Origin: Erythrobacter sp.
GTDB taxonomy: Bacteria > Pseudomonadota > Alphaproteobacteria > Sphingomonadales > Sphingomonadaceae
NCBI GenBank assembly: GCA_030731635.1
Contig: JANQTR010000153.1
Span: 1-14,412 of the forward strand
DNA length: 14,412 bases
Reading direction: 5' to 3'
How positions within the stretch are numbered: position 1 is the stretch's first letter; each line of letters opens with the position of its first letter. This document shows positions 7,526 through 14,412 of this stretch, one piece after another. Below the pieces are notes generated by a model. That model had not been told where the DNA came from, did not search any database, and saw only the letters and a list, made by a program, of their open reading frames with translations. A program made the translations under genes and the position numbers.

Positions 7526-8756
7526 AACGCAGCACCTGCACCGGATCAGTGTTGGCAGCCTTCAGCGCCGGGTAGAGCGTGGCGAGGAAACTGAGCCCCA
7601 GCGCCAGCGCCACAATCCCGGCAATTTCCCACGGATCGGTGCGCGATGGCAGGGTGGAGAGGAACCGCACCTCAGGATCCCAGATTTCCTGGCCCGTGGT
7701 AAAGGCAATGAAATCGACAATCTGTTCGCGGAAGAACAGCACGATCGATCCCAGCACCAGCCCCGCCACTGTCCCAATCGCGCCGACCGTGCTGCCGGTG
7801 GTGACAAAAATCTTGAGCAGGTTGCGCCGCGTCGCCCCCATCGTGCGCATGATCGCAATATCGCGGGTCTTGGCACGCACCAGCATCACCAGGCTGGAAA
7901 GAATATTGAACGCGGCGACCAGCACCATGAAACTCAAAGCAAAGAACATTGCCACACGTTCAACCTGCAAGGCTTCAAACAGGGCAGAGTTGATCGTCTT
8001 CCAATCGGAAATCACCGCCTTGCCGGTCAACTGCGCTTGCAATGGTTCAAGGATTTCACCGACCCGGTCCGGATCGTCGACAGTGACCTCGATCATTCCA
8101 ATCGAATCCCCCATCAACAACAACGTCTGCGCGTCCTTGATCGGCAAGACAACGAAGCGTTCGTCGAAATCATAGATGCCAACTTCGAAGATCGCGCCGA
8201 CTTCATAGCCAACCTGACGGATCGAGGTGCCGAACGGGGTGGCGCGGCCCTGCGGATTGAAGATCGTGACGGTATCGCCGACGCGCGCGCCAAGATTTTG
8301 CGCCAGCCGCGTGCCTATCGCGATCCGGCCCGATCCATCCCGCAAGGTGCCGATATCGCCCAGCACTACCTTGTCGGCCAGATCGGCAATATCTTTATCG
8401 GTCTGGCCGCGCAGAAATATCGCTTCGGTCCGGCCATTATAGCTGGCAGGCAATGCCTGTTCGATCAGTGGTGAGGCTTCGACCACGCCCGGTGTGCGCT
8501 TGACGTTGGCCAGCACGCTTTCCCAATTGTCGAGCCTGCCGCCATAGGCCTGCACAATCGCATGGCCATTCAACCCCACGATCTTGTCGAGCAATTCGGC
8601 GCGGAACCCGTTCATCACGCTCATCACAACCATCAGCATCGCGACCGAGAGCATCACCACGCCGACCGATATCCCCGCGACAAGCGCAATGAATGCCTCC
8701 CCCTTACCAGGCCAGAGGTAGCGTTTGGCGATCATCCATTCGAACGGGGAGAGCAT
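7518..8756 (-). CDS. lolC: Lipoprotein-releasing ABC transporter permease, LolC/LolE family
   Basis: A 412-aa inner-membrane permease working with LolD to release lipoproteins. The topology is the MacB/FtsX type: TM1 about 22-47, a large periplasmic domain about 48-267, then TM2 about 268-292, TM3 about 313-342, TM4 about 376-396 and the typical C-terminus ending VLRYE. The N-terminus MLSPFEWMIAKRYL and the SVMNGFRAEL motif after TM1 match LolC/LolE. The frame is open upstream to 8885, but that part is arginine-rich, lacks homologue-like sequence and has no good ribosome site. The ATG at 8756 gives the family-standard start, although its own Shine-Dalgarno sequence is weak. Only one permease gene accompanies lolD here. 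That fits the single-permease arrangement (LolF type, presumably a homodimer) common outside Gammaproteobacteria, unless a second copy lies elsewhere. Confidence 0.94.
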   Translation of the reverse strand: MLSPFEWMIAKRYLWPGKGEAFIALVAGISVGVVMLSVAMLMVVMSVMNGFRAELLDKIVGLNGHAIVQAYGGRLDNWESVLANVKRTPGVVEASPLIEQALPASYNGRTEAIFLRGQTDKDIADLADKVVLGDIGTLRDGSGRIAIGTRLAQNLGARVGDTVTIFNPQGRATPFGTSIRQVGYEVGAIFEVGIYDFDERFVVLPIKDAQTLLLMGDSIGMIEVTVDDPDRVGEILEPLQAQLTGKAVISDWKTINSALFEALQVERVAMFFALSFMVLVAAFNILSSLVMLVRAKTRDIAIMRTMGATRRNLLKIFVTTGSTVGAIGTVAGLVLGSIVLFFREQIVDFIAFTTGQEIWDPEVRFLSTLPSRTDPWEIAGIVALALGLSFLATLYPALKAANTDPVQVLRYE

Positions 8757-8999
8757 AGGAGGGTCAGTGCTGCCTGTAAGGTGAACCACGCCTGTAGAGC
8801 GCGCTTGCCAAGGCCGCAAGCTACCCCGTCCTTGCCGTCCTGCCGCTCTGCTACGTAAGGGCCGCGCCAAGCCTGAGCCTGTCACACCTCGGTCAGCAAA
8901 AAGCCGGGCATCCCCACCCCGCTTTCACTTGTAATTGATCCGTCACATCGCCATTGGAACCGAGCGCTCCTGCGGCAATCGACGCAAACAGGTCTGGTG
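8757..8999. other. Divergent intergenic region between lolC and purF
   Basis: 243 nt that must hold the promoters for the leftward lolC cluster and the rightward purF pair. I see no convincing gene, tRNA or riboswitch. There is a TGTAAT hexamer (8930-8935, plus strand, five of six -10 matches) without a matching -35. A short inverted repeat CTTGC...GCAAG lies at 8804-8820 with a 7-nt loop, too small to interpret. The purF ribosome site is AGGT at 8990-8993. Confidence 0.6.
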
Positions 9000-10487
9000 A
9001 TGCCGATGACACCCCTTAATGTGACTCACCCCTTCCTTGATGCGGATGGCGACAAGCTACGCGAGGAATGCGGGATTTTCGGCGCGATCAACGCAGCCGA
9101 TGCCGCCGCCACCACGGCGCTGGGCCTGCATGCCTTGCAGCATCGCGGGCAGGAAGCCGCCGGGATTACCAGCTATGATGGCAAGGAATTCTATTCACGC
9201 CGCGGGCTTGGCCATGTGGCGGAAAACTTTTCCTCGCCCGAAGCTATTGCAGAACTGCCCGGCCATATGGCGACAGGGCACGTGCGCTATTCCACCACTG
9301 GGGGATCAGGCCTGCGCAACGTTCAGCCGCTTTATGCTGACCTCGCCAGCGGCGGGTTTGCCGTGGCCCATAATGGCAATATCTCCAACGCCATGACCCT
9401 GCGCACCGATCTGGTGAACAAGGGTTCGATCTTTCAGTCGACCTCCGATACCGAGGTGATCATTCACCTCGTTGCCACCAGTCGCTATCCCACGATTGCT
9501 GATCGGCTGGTGGACGCGCTGCGGCTGGTCGAAGGCGCCTATGCGCTGATCGTGACGACGCCTGAAGGCATGATCGCCTGCCGTGACCCGCTCGGCATCC
9601 GGCCGCTGGTAATGGGCCGGATGGGTGAGGCGATCTTGTTCGCGTCCGAAACCGTCGCCTTTGACGTGGTCGGGGCCGAGGTCATCCGCGAAGTTGAGCC
9701 GGGCGAACTGGTGATGGTCGATTTCTCCGGCGAGATTCGCTCGGTGCGTCCGTTCGGCAGCCCTTCCCCGCGCCCCTGTATCTTTGAACATGTCTATTTC
9801 AGCCGCCCCGACAGCGTATTCGCCGGGCGTTCTGTCTACGAAGCGCGCAAAGCCATTGGCATGCAGCTGGCCAAGGAATCGCCGTGCGAAGCGGACCTGG
9901 TCGTGCCCGTGCCTGACAGCGGCGTGCCTGCCGCGATCGGATATGCGCAGGCCTCGGGACTACCGTTTGAACTCGGTATCATCCGATCGCACTATGTCGG
10001 GCGCACCTTTATCGCTCCGTCTGACGGCGCGCGCCATTCCGGGGTCAAGCGCAAGCACAATGCCAACCGCTCGTTGGTGGCAGGCAAGCGGATCGTGCTG
10101 ATTGACGATTCGATCGTGCGCGGCACCACCAGCATGAAAATCGTCGAGATGATGCGCGAAGCAGGCGCCAGCGAAGTGCACTTCCGCGTCGCCAGCCCGC
10201 CGACCGCACATTCGTGCTTTTACGGTGTGGACACGCCCGAGCGGTCCAAACTGCTCGCGGCGCGAATGGATCTGGAACCGATGCGCGAATTCATCAAGGC
10301 CGATAGCCTCGCGTTCATTTCGATCGACGGCCTGTACCGTGCTGTCGGTTCAGAAGCGCGCAACAAGACCTGCCCGCAGTTCTGCGATGCCTGTTTTACG
10401 GGCGACTATCCGACTTCGCTGACCGACCTCGCTCTGGCTGAACAGAAATCTGCCGAGCTTCCCTTCGCCGACCCGAAAGCTGCCTGA
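9000..10487 (+). CDS. purF: Amidophosphoribosyltransferase (glutamine PRPP amidotransferase)
   Basis: A 495-aa enzyme for the committed first step of purine synthesis: PRPP plus glutamine gives 5-phosphoribosylamine. The N-terminal Ntn glutaminase domain begins at Cys24 (EECGIFG), so a 23-residue propeptide must be removed to expose the nucleophile. Asn/Gly elements follow in LQHRGQEAAGI (46-56) and HNGNIS (124-129). The C-terminal PRTase domain has the PRPP loop VLIDDSIVRGTTS (366-378). Cysteines at 260 (PRPCIFEHVYF), 406 (HSCFYGVD), 462 and 465 (FCDAC) match the four [4Fe-4S] ligands of the Bacillus-type enzyme. I chose ATG 9000 because AGGT lies 6 nt upstream; GTG 8997 and ATG 9006 are alternatives that do not alter the mature protein. 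It is divergent from lolC and followed after 4 nt by the SDR gene. Confidence 0.97.
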   Translation: MPMTPLNVTHPFLDADGDKLREECGIFGAINAADAAATTALGLHALQHRGQEAAGITSYDGKEFYSRRGLGHVAENFSSPEAIAELPGHMATGHVRYSTTGGSGLRNVQPLYADLASGGFAVAHNGNISNAMTLRTDLVNKGSIFQSTSDTEVIIHLVATSRYPTIADRLVDALRLVEGAYALIVTTPEGMIACRDPLGIRPLVMGRMGEAILFASETVAFDVVGAEVIREVEPGELVMVDFSGEIRSVRPFGSPSPRPCIFEHVYFSRPDSVFAGRSVYEARKAIGMQLAKESPCEADLVVPVPDSGVPAAIGYAQASGLPFELGIIRSHYVGRTFIAPSDGARHSGVKRKHNANRSLVAGKRIVLIDDSIVRGTTSMKIVEMMREAGASEVHFRVASPPTAHSCFYGVDTPERSKLLAARMDLEPMREFIKADSLAFISIDGLYRAVGSEARNKTCPQFCDACFTGDYPTSLTDLALAEQKSAELPFADPKAA

Positions 10488-10491
10488 ACTC

Positions 10492-11208
10492 ATGACTGAT
10501 ACGACGAAACCGCTTTCCGGCCGTACCGCGCTTGTCACCGGCGCCAGCCGCGGCATCGGCGCTGCCACTGCCAAGGCGCTGGCGGCGGCGGGCGCGCATG
10601 TCATTCTGGTGGCGCGCAAGGTCAAGGCGCTGGAAGCGGTCGAAGATGAAATCCACGCCGTTGGCGGCACATCCACCATCGCACCGCTTGATCTGATGGA
10701 GCCTGACGCAGTGACCCGGCTGGCAGCCGCGATTGCCGGGCGCTGGCAAACGCTCGACATCATGGTGCTGGCGGCCGCCTATCTGCCTGAATTGACCCCG
10801 CTGTCACAGGTCGACCCCAAACAGTTCAATCAGGCACTGCTCACCAACGTGGTCGCGACCCAGGCGCTGCTCACAGGCTTCGACCCGCTGCTGCGCCGCG
10901 CCGAAGCGGGCCGGATCATCGGGCTGACCAGCAGCGTCGGCGCAGTACCTCGGCCCTATTGGGGTGCTTACGGTGCGACCAAGGCGGCGTTTGAAAACCT
11001 GCTGGAAACCTACGCGGGCGAAGTTGAGCGGTTGAGCCCGCTGCGCGTTGCCATCATTGATCCCGGCGCCACCCGCACCGAAATGCGCGCCCGCGCCTAC
11101 CCCGGTGAAGACCCCGCCAAGGTGAAAGCCCCCGAAGTGGTGGCCGACCGGTTGGTTGCACTTTTGACCGAGGGCTTCGACGCACTCCACCGTGAGCGTA
11201 TCGGGTAA
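10492..11208 (+). CDS. Short-chain dehydrogenase/reductase (SDR family), co-transcribed with purF
   Basis: A 238-aa classical SDR, an NAD(P)-dependent oxidoreductase of unknown substrate. The dinucleotide-binding motif is TGASRGIG (16-23). Ser147 (LTSS), Tyr160 and Lys164 (YGATK) form the catalytic set with normal spacing, and Asn119 (LLTNV) completes the tetrad. VARK at 40-43 follows beta2 with a basic pair, which favours NADP(H). The usual NNAG motif after beta4 is replaced by LAAAY (93-97). PGATRTEMR (191-199) is the standard SDR post-beta6 region. The overall look is YciK-like. The start lies 4 nt after the purF stop with no clear ribosome site, so translation probably depends on purF. 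Nothing in the sequence ties it chemically to purine synthesis. Confidence 0.88.
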   Translation: MTDTTKPLSGRTALVTGASRGIGAATAKALAAAGAHVILVARKVKALEAVEDEIHAVGGTSTIAPLDLMEPDAVTRLAAAIAGRWQTLDIMVLAAAYLPELTPLSQVDPKQFNQALLTNVVATQALLTGFDPLLRRAEAGRIIGLTSSVGAVPRPYWGAYGATKAAFENLLETYAGEVERLSPLRVAIIDPGATRTEMRARAYPGEDPAKVKAPEVVADRLVALLTEGFDALHRERIG

Positions 11209-11235
11209 GAACACTTAATCGTCCCTACCGGAGGG

Positions 11236-11243
11236 TTAACCAC
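11236..11243 (+). promoter_or_regulatory. CtrA-like half-site in the leader of the PilZ gene
   Basis: TTAACCAC matches seven of eight bases of the alphaproteobacterial CtrA half-site TTAACCAT and sits in the palindrome GGTTAACC (11234-11241), 95 nt before the PilZ start. There is no second TTAA at the 7-nt spacing of a full site; the nearest, at 11215-11218, is 17 nt away. The assignment is speculative. Confidence 0.2.
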
Positions 11244-11337
11244 TTTCGGAAAGCGTGCCTTAGGGTTTGCCCCTGCATTCTCGCGTTGGACCAACCACCC
11301 CGAGAGACCGCAGGCTTCGAACACAAGGTTCACCGCG

Positions 11338-11685
11338 ATGACGATTAAATCTCATCCCTACCGGAAGGCCGCGCAGGAAGATCGCTGCTCGCCGCGTACC
11401 CGTCTTACCATCCCGGCGACGTTGCGCGCATCGGGTGGCCGTGCCTTTCAAAGCGTGGTGCATGATCTGTCGATCTCCGGCTTTTCGGCGGCATCGATCA
11501 ATCGGATGCACGAAGGCCAGCTTTGCTGGTTGACGTTGCCGGGGCTTGAGGCGCTGGCGGGCGAAGTCGTGTGGTGGGACAACTGCATCGTCGGCTGTGC
11601 CTTTACCGAGCTGCTCAGCCCGATTGTGCACGACAACGTGCTGCAGCGTTACAGCAATGTCGGCGTCTACCGTCAGCTCATCTGA
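11338..11685 (+). CDS. Stand-alone PilZ-domain protein (candidate c-di-GMP receptor)
   Basis: A 115-aa protein consisting almost wholly of one PilZ domain, a small beta barrel that binds cyclic di-GMP and passes the signal to a partner. Both binding elements are present: RxxxR as RCSPR (16-20), followed by TRLTIPATLR, and DxSxxG as DLSISG (43-48). The later strands LAGEVVWW and CIVGCAF (73-89) match the conserved 'G.V.W...IGCAF' part of the barrel. There is no signal peptide, membrane segment or attached output domain, so it must act through another protein. Four Cys (17, 63, 83, 87) are more than usual. The ATG has AAGGT 8 nt upstream. It lies 129 nt after the SDR gene and so probably has its own promoter. 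It converges on the serine hydrolase across a strong hairpin. Confidence 0.88.
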   Translation: MTIKSHPYRKAAQEDRCSPRTRLTIPATLRASGGRAFQSVVHDLSISGFSAASINRMHEGQLCWLTLPGLEALAGEVVWWDNCIVGCAFTELLSPIVHDNVLQRYSNVGVYRQLI

Positions 11686-11694
11686 ACGCGCCAA

Positions 11695-11727
11695 GCGGCA
11701 GTCTGGAGCCTATTCCAGACTTGCCGC
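11695..11727. terminator. Long inverted repeat at a convergent gene junction, probable bidirectional terminator
   Basis: Left arm GCGGCAGTCTGGA (11695-11707), loop GCCTAT (11708-11713), right arm TCCAGACTTGCCGC (11714-11727). All 13 left-arm bases pair, with one bulged T at 11721. It starts 9 nt after the PilZ stop, and the TAG of the convergent serine hydrolase lies in the loop. There is no U-tract on either strand, so it is not a classical intrinsic terminator. Its position suggests transcript-end or RNA-stabilising use in both directions. Confidence 0.55.
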
Positions 11728-12927
11728 GATCTTTGCCACGACCGCGCCGGTGTCAGCGCGCCCGCCGGACGACGTTGCCTTCGGCCAGTTGCTGATCACT
11801 GCCACCACGAGCTTTTTCTGCGGCACGATGCTGATTGCCTGCCCGAAGATGCCCTGCGCGCCGAACGTGGAGCCGGGATAGGTCCACCACTGGTAGCCAT
11901 AGCCATACCCGCTGTCGCCAAAATCGACCTGACTGTCGGTCGCTTCGGCGAACCAGCCGTCCGCGACCACGCCCTTGCCGCCCTCAAGCACGAACTGCCC
12001 CATCCGCGCGTAATCCGATAGCCGGATCGACAGGCAGCATCCGCCAACATTACCGCCGCGCGGATCGACCATCCAGAACAGTCCGCCTGCAAAACCGGCA
12101 GGCTCGACAATCTTCGACTGCGCATATTCGGCCAGCGACTTGCCGACCGCATTTTCTACCAGCAACCCGATCAGGTTCGTCTCGCCGGTCTTGTAGACCC
12201 ACTTTTCGCCCGGCGCCGCCTCGCGCGGCAAGGCCTTCATCTGGGCGACGATGGCATCAGGGCCATATTCGACCACAAAGCGGTTCAGCTGCGCTACGTC
12301 GGAATTGGGATCGGTATAGTCCTCGTTCCACTTGACGCCGCTGGTCATGGTGGCCAGCTGGCGCACATTCACGCCTTCGTAGGCCGATCCTTTGAGGCCG
12401 GGGATATACTTGGTCACCGGATCATCGAGGCTGGTGATGAACCCATCCTTCACCGCCGCACCGAGCAGGGTGGAGGTGAAGCTTTTGGCGACTGAAAAAC
12501 TGGTCCAGCGATCAGTCGCGCCAAGGCCGAGGTTGTAGGCTTCATACCGGACTTTGCCATCGGCCAGCACCATGATCCCGGCGGCGTTGGTGTCCGCCAT
12601 CAGCGCCTTGAGCTCGGCCTGCAATTCTGCGCTGAGCGGAGCGCCCTGAGGCAAGGCACGGGTGGTTTTGGCGGCGGGGACTTCATGGCCCGCAAACCAC
12701 TGCTCCATCCCGCGGAACCGTTCGGAGCGCTGGGCATCATTCCAGAACAATACCTGCAAATCGGACTGATCACGCGCGGGCGGCTGGATGACGCGGACCG
12801 GCGCCATGGCCATCACTGGCGGCGGCGTGGCGGCCAATTCCGTCTCGCTACCGACCCTGACGGTGCAGCCGGCCAAAACAGCCGCCAGCACCGCGCCTGA
12901 AACCATGCCTGTGATCTTGCCCATCAT
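11710..12927 (-). CDS. Lipoprotein serine hydrolase, beta-lactamase class C / 6-aminohexanoate-dimer hydrolase-like
   Basis: A 405-aa secreted hydrolase of the beta-lactamase/penicillin-binding fold. A lipoprotein signal peptide ends in the lipobox VLAGC (Cys21), and Thr at +2 argues for Lol sorting to the outer membrane. A Pro/Ala-rich linker (about 30-55) leads to the catalytic domain. SVAK (145-148) is the SxxK nucleophile motif; Tyr245 in WVYKTGETNLIG is the candidate general base; FGAQGIFGQ (356-364) occupies the third, KTG-like position. MTSGVKWNEDY with DPNSD and GGCCLSIRLSDYARMGQF recall NylB-type hydrolases more than true beta-lactamases. The substrate is unknown; an esterase or amidase role is equally open. 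The frame begins with a TTG at 12954. I prefer the ATG at 12927, which has AAAGG 6 nt upstream; ATG 12933 and 12924 are close alternatives. It follows the photolyase by 64 nt. Confidence 0.88.
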   Translation of the reverse strand: MMGKITGMVSGAVLAAVLAGCTVRVGSETELAATPPPVMAMAPVRVIQPPARDQSDLQVLFWNDAQRSERFRGMEQWFAGHEVPAAKTTRALPQGAPLSAELQAELKALMADTNAAGIMVLADGKVRYEAYNLGLGATDRWTSFSVAKSFTSTLLGAAVKDGFITSLDDPVTKYIPGLKGSAYEGVNVRQLATMTSGVKWNEDYTDPNSDVAQLNRFVVEYGPDAIVAQMKALPREAAPGEKWVYKTGETNLIGLLVENAVGKSLAEYAQSKIVEPAGFAGGLFWMVDPRGGNVGGCCLSIRLSDYARMGQFVLEGGKGVVADGWFAEATDSQVDFGDSGYGYGYQWWTYPGSTFGAQGIFGQAISIVPQKKLVVAVISNWPKATSSGGRADTGAVVAKIAASLE

Positions 12928-12991
12928 CCCCATCCTTTTATCTGTTGTGCGCAAGGCATGGCGGACGGGCGCGGCAGGAGCAAGCCCCCCT

Positions 12992-14386
12992 TTAAGGCTC
13001 CTGACCGCCCTTCATCGTTTTGAGCGCTGCCAGCGCCCGCTCGCGCGCGGCACGGTGTGCGATGATCTTGCGCGGATAGCCCATTGGCCGCCGCCCGAAT
13101 TCCTCGGGATCGTGAATGGTGGGTTCTTCCAGCTTGGCCAGTTCGGGCACATATTCACGGATGTAACGCGCCGCATCGAACTTTTCCGACTGGGTGAGCG
13201 GGGCCATGATCCGGCTGAACATGTTGGAATCGACGCCGGTGCCAGCCGTCCACTGCCAGTTGGTGGCGTTGGAAGCGTAGTCGGCATCGCAGAGCGTATC
13301 CCAGAACCACTTCTCCCCCTCGCGCCAATCGATCAGCAGGTGCTTGATCAGGAAGCTCGCGGTGATCATCCGCACGCGGTTGTGCATCCACCCGGTCTGC
13401 CACAGCTGGCGCATCCCGGCATCGACGATCGGGTAGCCGGTGCGGCCCTGCTGCCAGGCTTTCAGATCGCGCGCGGCGGCGGGATCAGTGGCAGGATCGC
13501 GCCAGCCGAAGCGGTCGAAATCTTCGCGGTAGTTTTTGCTGGCATAGGCGGGGAATTGCAGGATCGCGTTCTGCGAATAGTCGCGCCAGATCAACTCGCC
13601 TTCAAAGGTGCGCCAGCCATCAGAACGTTTATGTTTGAATTTGTGCCAGATTTGCACCGGCGAGATTTCGCCAAAATGCAGGTACGGCGAGAGCCGCGAG
13701 ACCTTGTCGACGCTGGGGAAGTTCCGCTTGTCGTCATAATCGTCGACGTGATCCTCCCACCAGCTGAGGCGTTCATGCGCAGCGTCTTCGCCGACCTGCC
13801 AGAAATCCGCGATGCCGTCTGACCAATCGGGCTTGGTGGGAAGCAAGTTCCAGTCGGCAAGGGTATCGCTCGCAGGCCAGCTATCGGGCGAAGACAGGGT
13901 GTCGGGCGCTGGGAGTTCATCGCGCGGAGGAAATTCGGCCCGCACCGCACGGCTGAACGGGGTGTAGATCTTGTACTGCCCCCCGGTGCCGGTGGTTATC
14001 GAGCCGGGTGGCATCAGGAAATTGCCGTCGTAAAGTTGCAGGTCGAGCCTGTCCGCCAGTTTGCCTTGCGCCTTCCTCCACCACGGTTCGTAATGGCGGT
14101 TGGCGTGGATGGTGGTCGCGCCCACTTCCTCGGCCAGCTTGGTGAGTTCCTCGACCGCATCGCCGCGCCGCAGGATCAGCTTGGCGTGACGCTTGGCGAG
14201 GCTGTTGGCGAGGCTTTCGAGCGAATGATGCAGCCACCAGCGCGATGCGCCGCCATAGGCGTGGTGCTTGGCCGCGTCGTCGTCGAGCACATAGACGCAC
14301 ACCACCGGGCCGGCCTTGGCCGCGTGGTAGAGCGCGGGATTATCGGCAAGGCGCAGATCGCGCCGCAGCCATACGATTTGGGTCAT
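12992..14386 (-). CDS. phrB: Deoxyribodipyrimidine photolyase (class I CPD photolyase)
   Basis: A 464-aa flavoenzyme that uses light to split cyclobutane pyrimidine dimers. The N-terminal antenna-binding Rossmann domain (about 1-165) starts with IVWLRRDLRLADNPAL. The FAD-binding helical domain (about 195-455) contains ELIWRDY (264-270, with Trp267 equivalent to E. coli W277), GRTGYPIVDAGMRQL, TGWMHNRVRMITASFL and NWQWTAGTG. The electron-transfer Trp triad is identifiable as W377, W354 and probably W295 (E. coli 382, 359, 306). Asn373 is at the position of E. coli Asn378, which contacts flavin N5 and marks photolyases as opposed to plant cryptochromes. Length fits (E. coli 472). The ATG at 14386 is preceded by AAGGA. 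The promoter lies mostly outside the window. A cryptochrome-like role is unlikely given these residues and the lack of a C-terminal extension. Confidence 0.96.
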   Translation of the reverse strand: MTQIVWLRRDLRLADNPALYHAAKAGPVVCVYVLDDDAAKHHAYGGASRWWLHHSLESLANSLAKRHAKLILRRGDAVEELTKLAEEVGATTIHANRHYEPWWRKAQGKLADRLDLQLYDGNFLMPPGSITTGTGGQYKIYTPFSRAVRAEFPPRDELPAPDTLSSPDSWPASDTLADWNLLPTKPDWSDGIADFWQVGEDAAHERLSWWEDHVDDYDDKRNFPSVDKVSRLSPYLHFGEISPVQIWHKFKHKRSDGWRTFEGELIWRDYSQNAILQFPAYASKNYREDFDRFGWRDPATDPAAARDLKAWQQGRTGYPIVDAGMRQLWQTGWMHNRVRMITASFLIKHLLIDWREGEKWFWDTLCDADYASNATNWQWTAGTGVDSNMFSRIMAPLTQSEKFDAARYIREYVPELAKLEEPTIHDPEEFGRRPMGYPRKIIAHRAARERALAALKTMKGGQEP

Positions 14387-14412
14387 CGTGGTCCTTCTTG
14401 TCCCTCTTCCCC

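Noticed and set aside
7368..8474. Plus-strand open frame of 368 codons opposite lolC/lolD
   Set aside because: It crosses the lolC-lolD boundary in antisense and has no domain-like sequence; both minus-strand genes are certain.
8757..8885. N-terminal extension of LolC by 43 residues
   Set aside because: The extension is Arg/Gly-rich, does not resemble a LolC N-terminus and has no good ribosome site; the downstream ATG starts exactly at the family motif.
11223..11235. Small hairpin CCCT-ACCGG-AGGG after the purF-SDR pair as a terminator
   Set aside because: Only a 4-bp stem and no T-run, too weak to call.
11222..11365. 11-bp direct repeat TCCCTACCGGA at 11222-11232 and 11355-11365
   Set aside because: Repeats of this length are expected by chance in a 14-kb window. 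One copy is inside PilZ coding sequence, and no third copy or spacing pattern was noticed.
12788..13822. Plus-strand open frame of 344 codons opposite the hydrolase start and photolyase
   Set aside because: It overlaps conserved photolyase motifs in antisense and has no family resemblance of its own.

Overview
The window reads as core chromosome of a GC-rich alphaproteobacterium, most likely Sphingomonadales and probably near Erythrobacter/Porphyrobacter. The clues are the style of the proteins (DnaE, the Lol permease, the acyl-CoA ligase, the PilZ protein), the lolC-lolD-...-dnaE order typical of Alphaproteobacteria, and the codon-position GC bias that produces long mirror ORFs opposite every gene. 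The taxonomic call is an inference from family resemblance, not from a marker gene. I see no mobile element, CRISPR array, tRNA, rRNA or prophage, and no base-composition break.

Layout. Positions 1-8756 are one long minus-strand block. In transcription order it holds the lipoprotein-release permease lolC, its ATPase lolD, a thioredoxin-type glutathione peroxidase, a small three-helix membrane protein, the replicative polymerase dnaE, an AlkK-like acyl-CoA ligase, a GNAT acetyltransferase and the start of a DUF1330 protein that runs off the left edge. Many joints are tight: lolC/lolD and GNAT/DUF1330 each overlap by 8 nt, and ligase/GNAT are 1 nt apart. A 243-bp divergent region separates lolC from the plus-strand pair purF and a short-chain dehydrogenase (4 nt apart). 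A stand-alone PilZ-domain gene follows. Positions 11710-14386 are minus strand again: a CPD photolyase followed by a lipoprotein serine hydrolase that converges on the PilZ gene across a 13-bp-stem inverted repeat.

How the genes work together. Most are housekeeping: envelope lipoprotein sorting (LolC/LolD), DNA replication (DnaE), purine synthesis (PurF), light-driven DNA repair (photolyase), peroxide detoxification and fatty-acid activation. The serine hydrolase carries a lipobox with Thr at +2, so it is a plausible client of the Lol machinery in the same window. The PilZ gene is the only obvious signalling gene.

I did not find a new multi-gene system. The points most worth a second look are the DnaE PHP domain that has lost its metal ligands, a possible leaderless start of dnaE, two genes placed between lolD and dnaE, the long hairpin at the PilZ/hydrolase junction, and a CtrA-like half-site in the PilZ leader.
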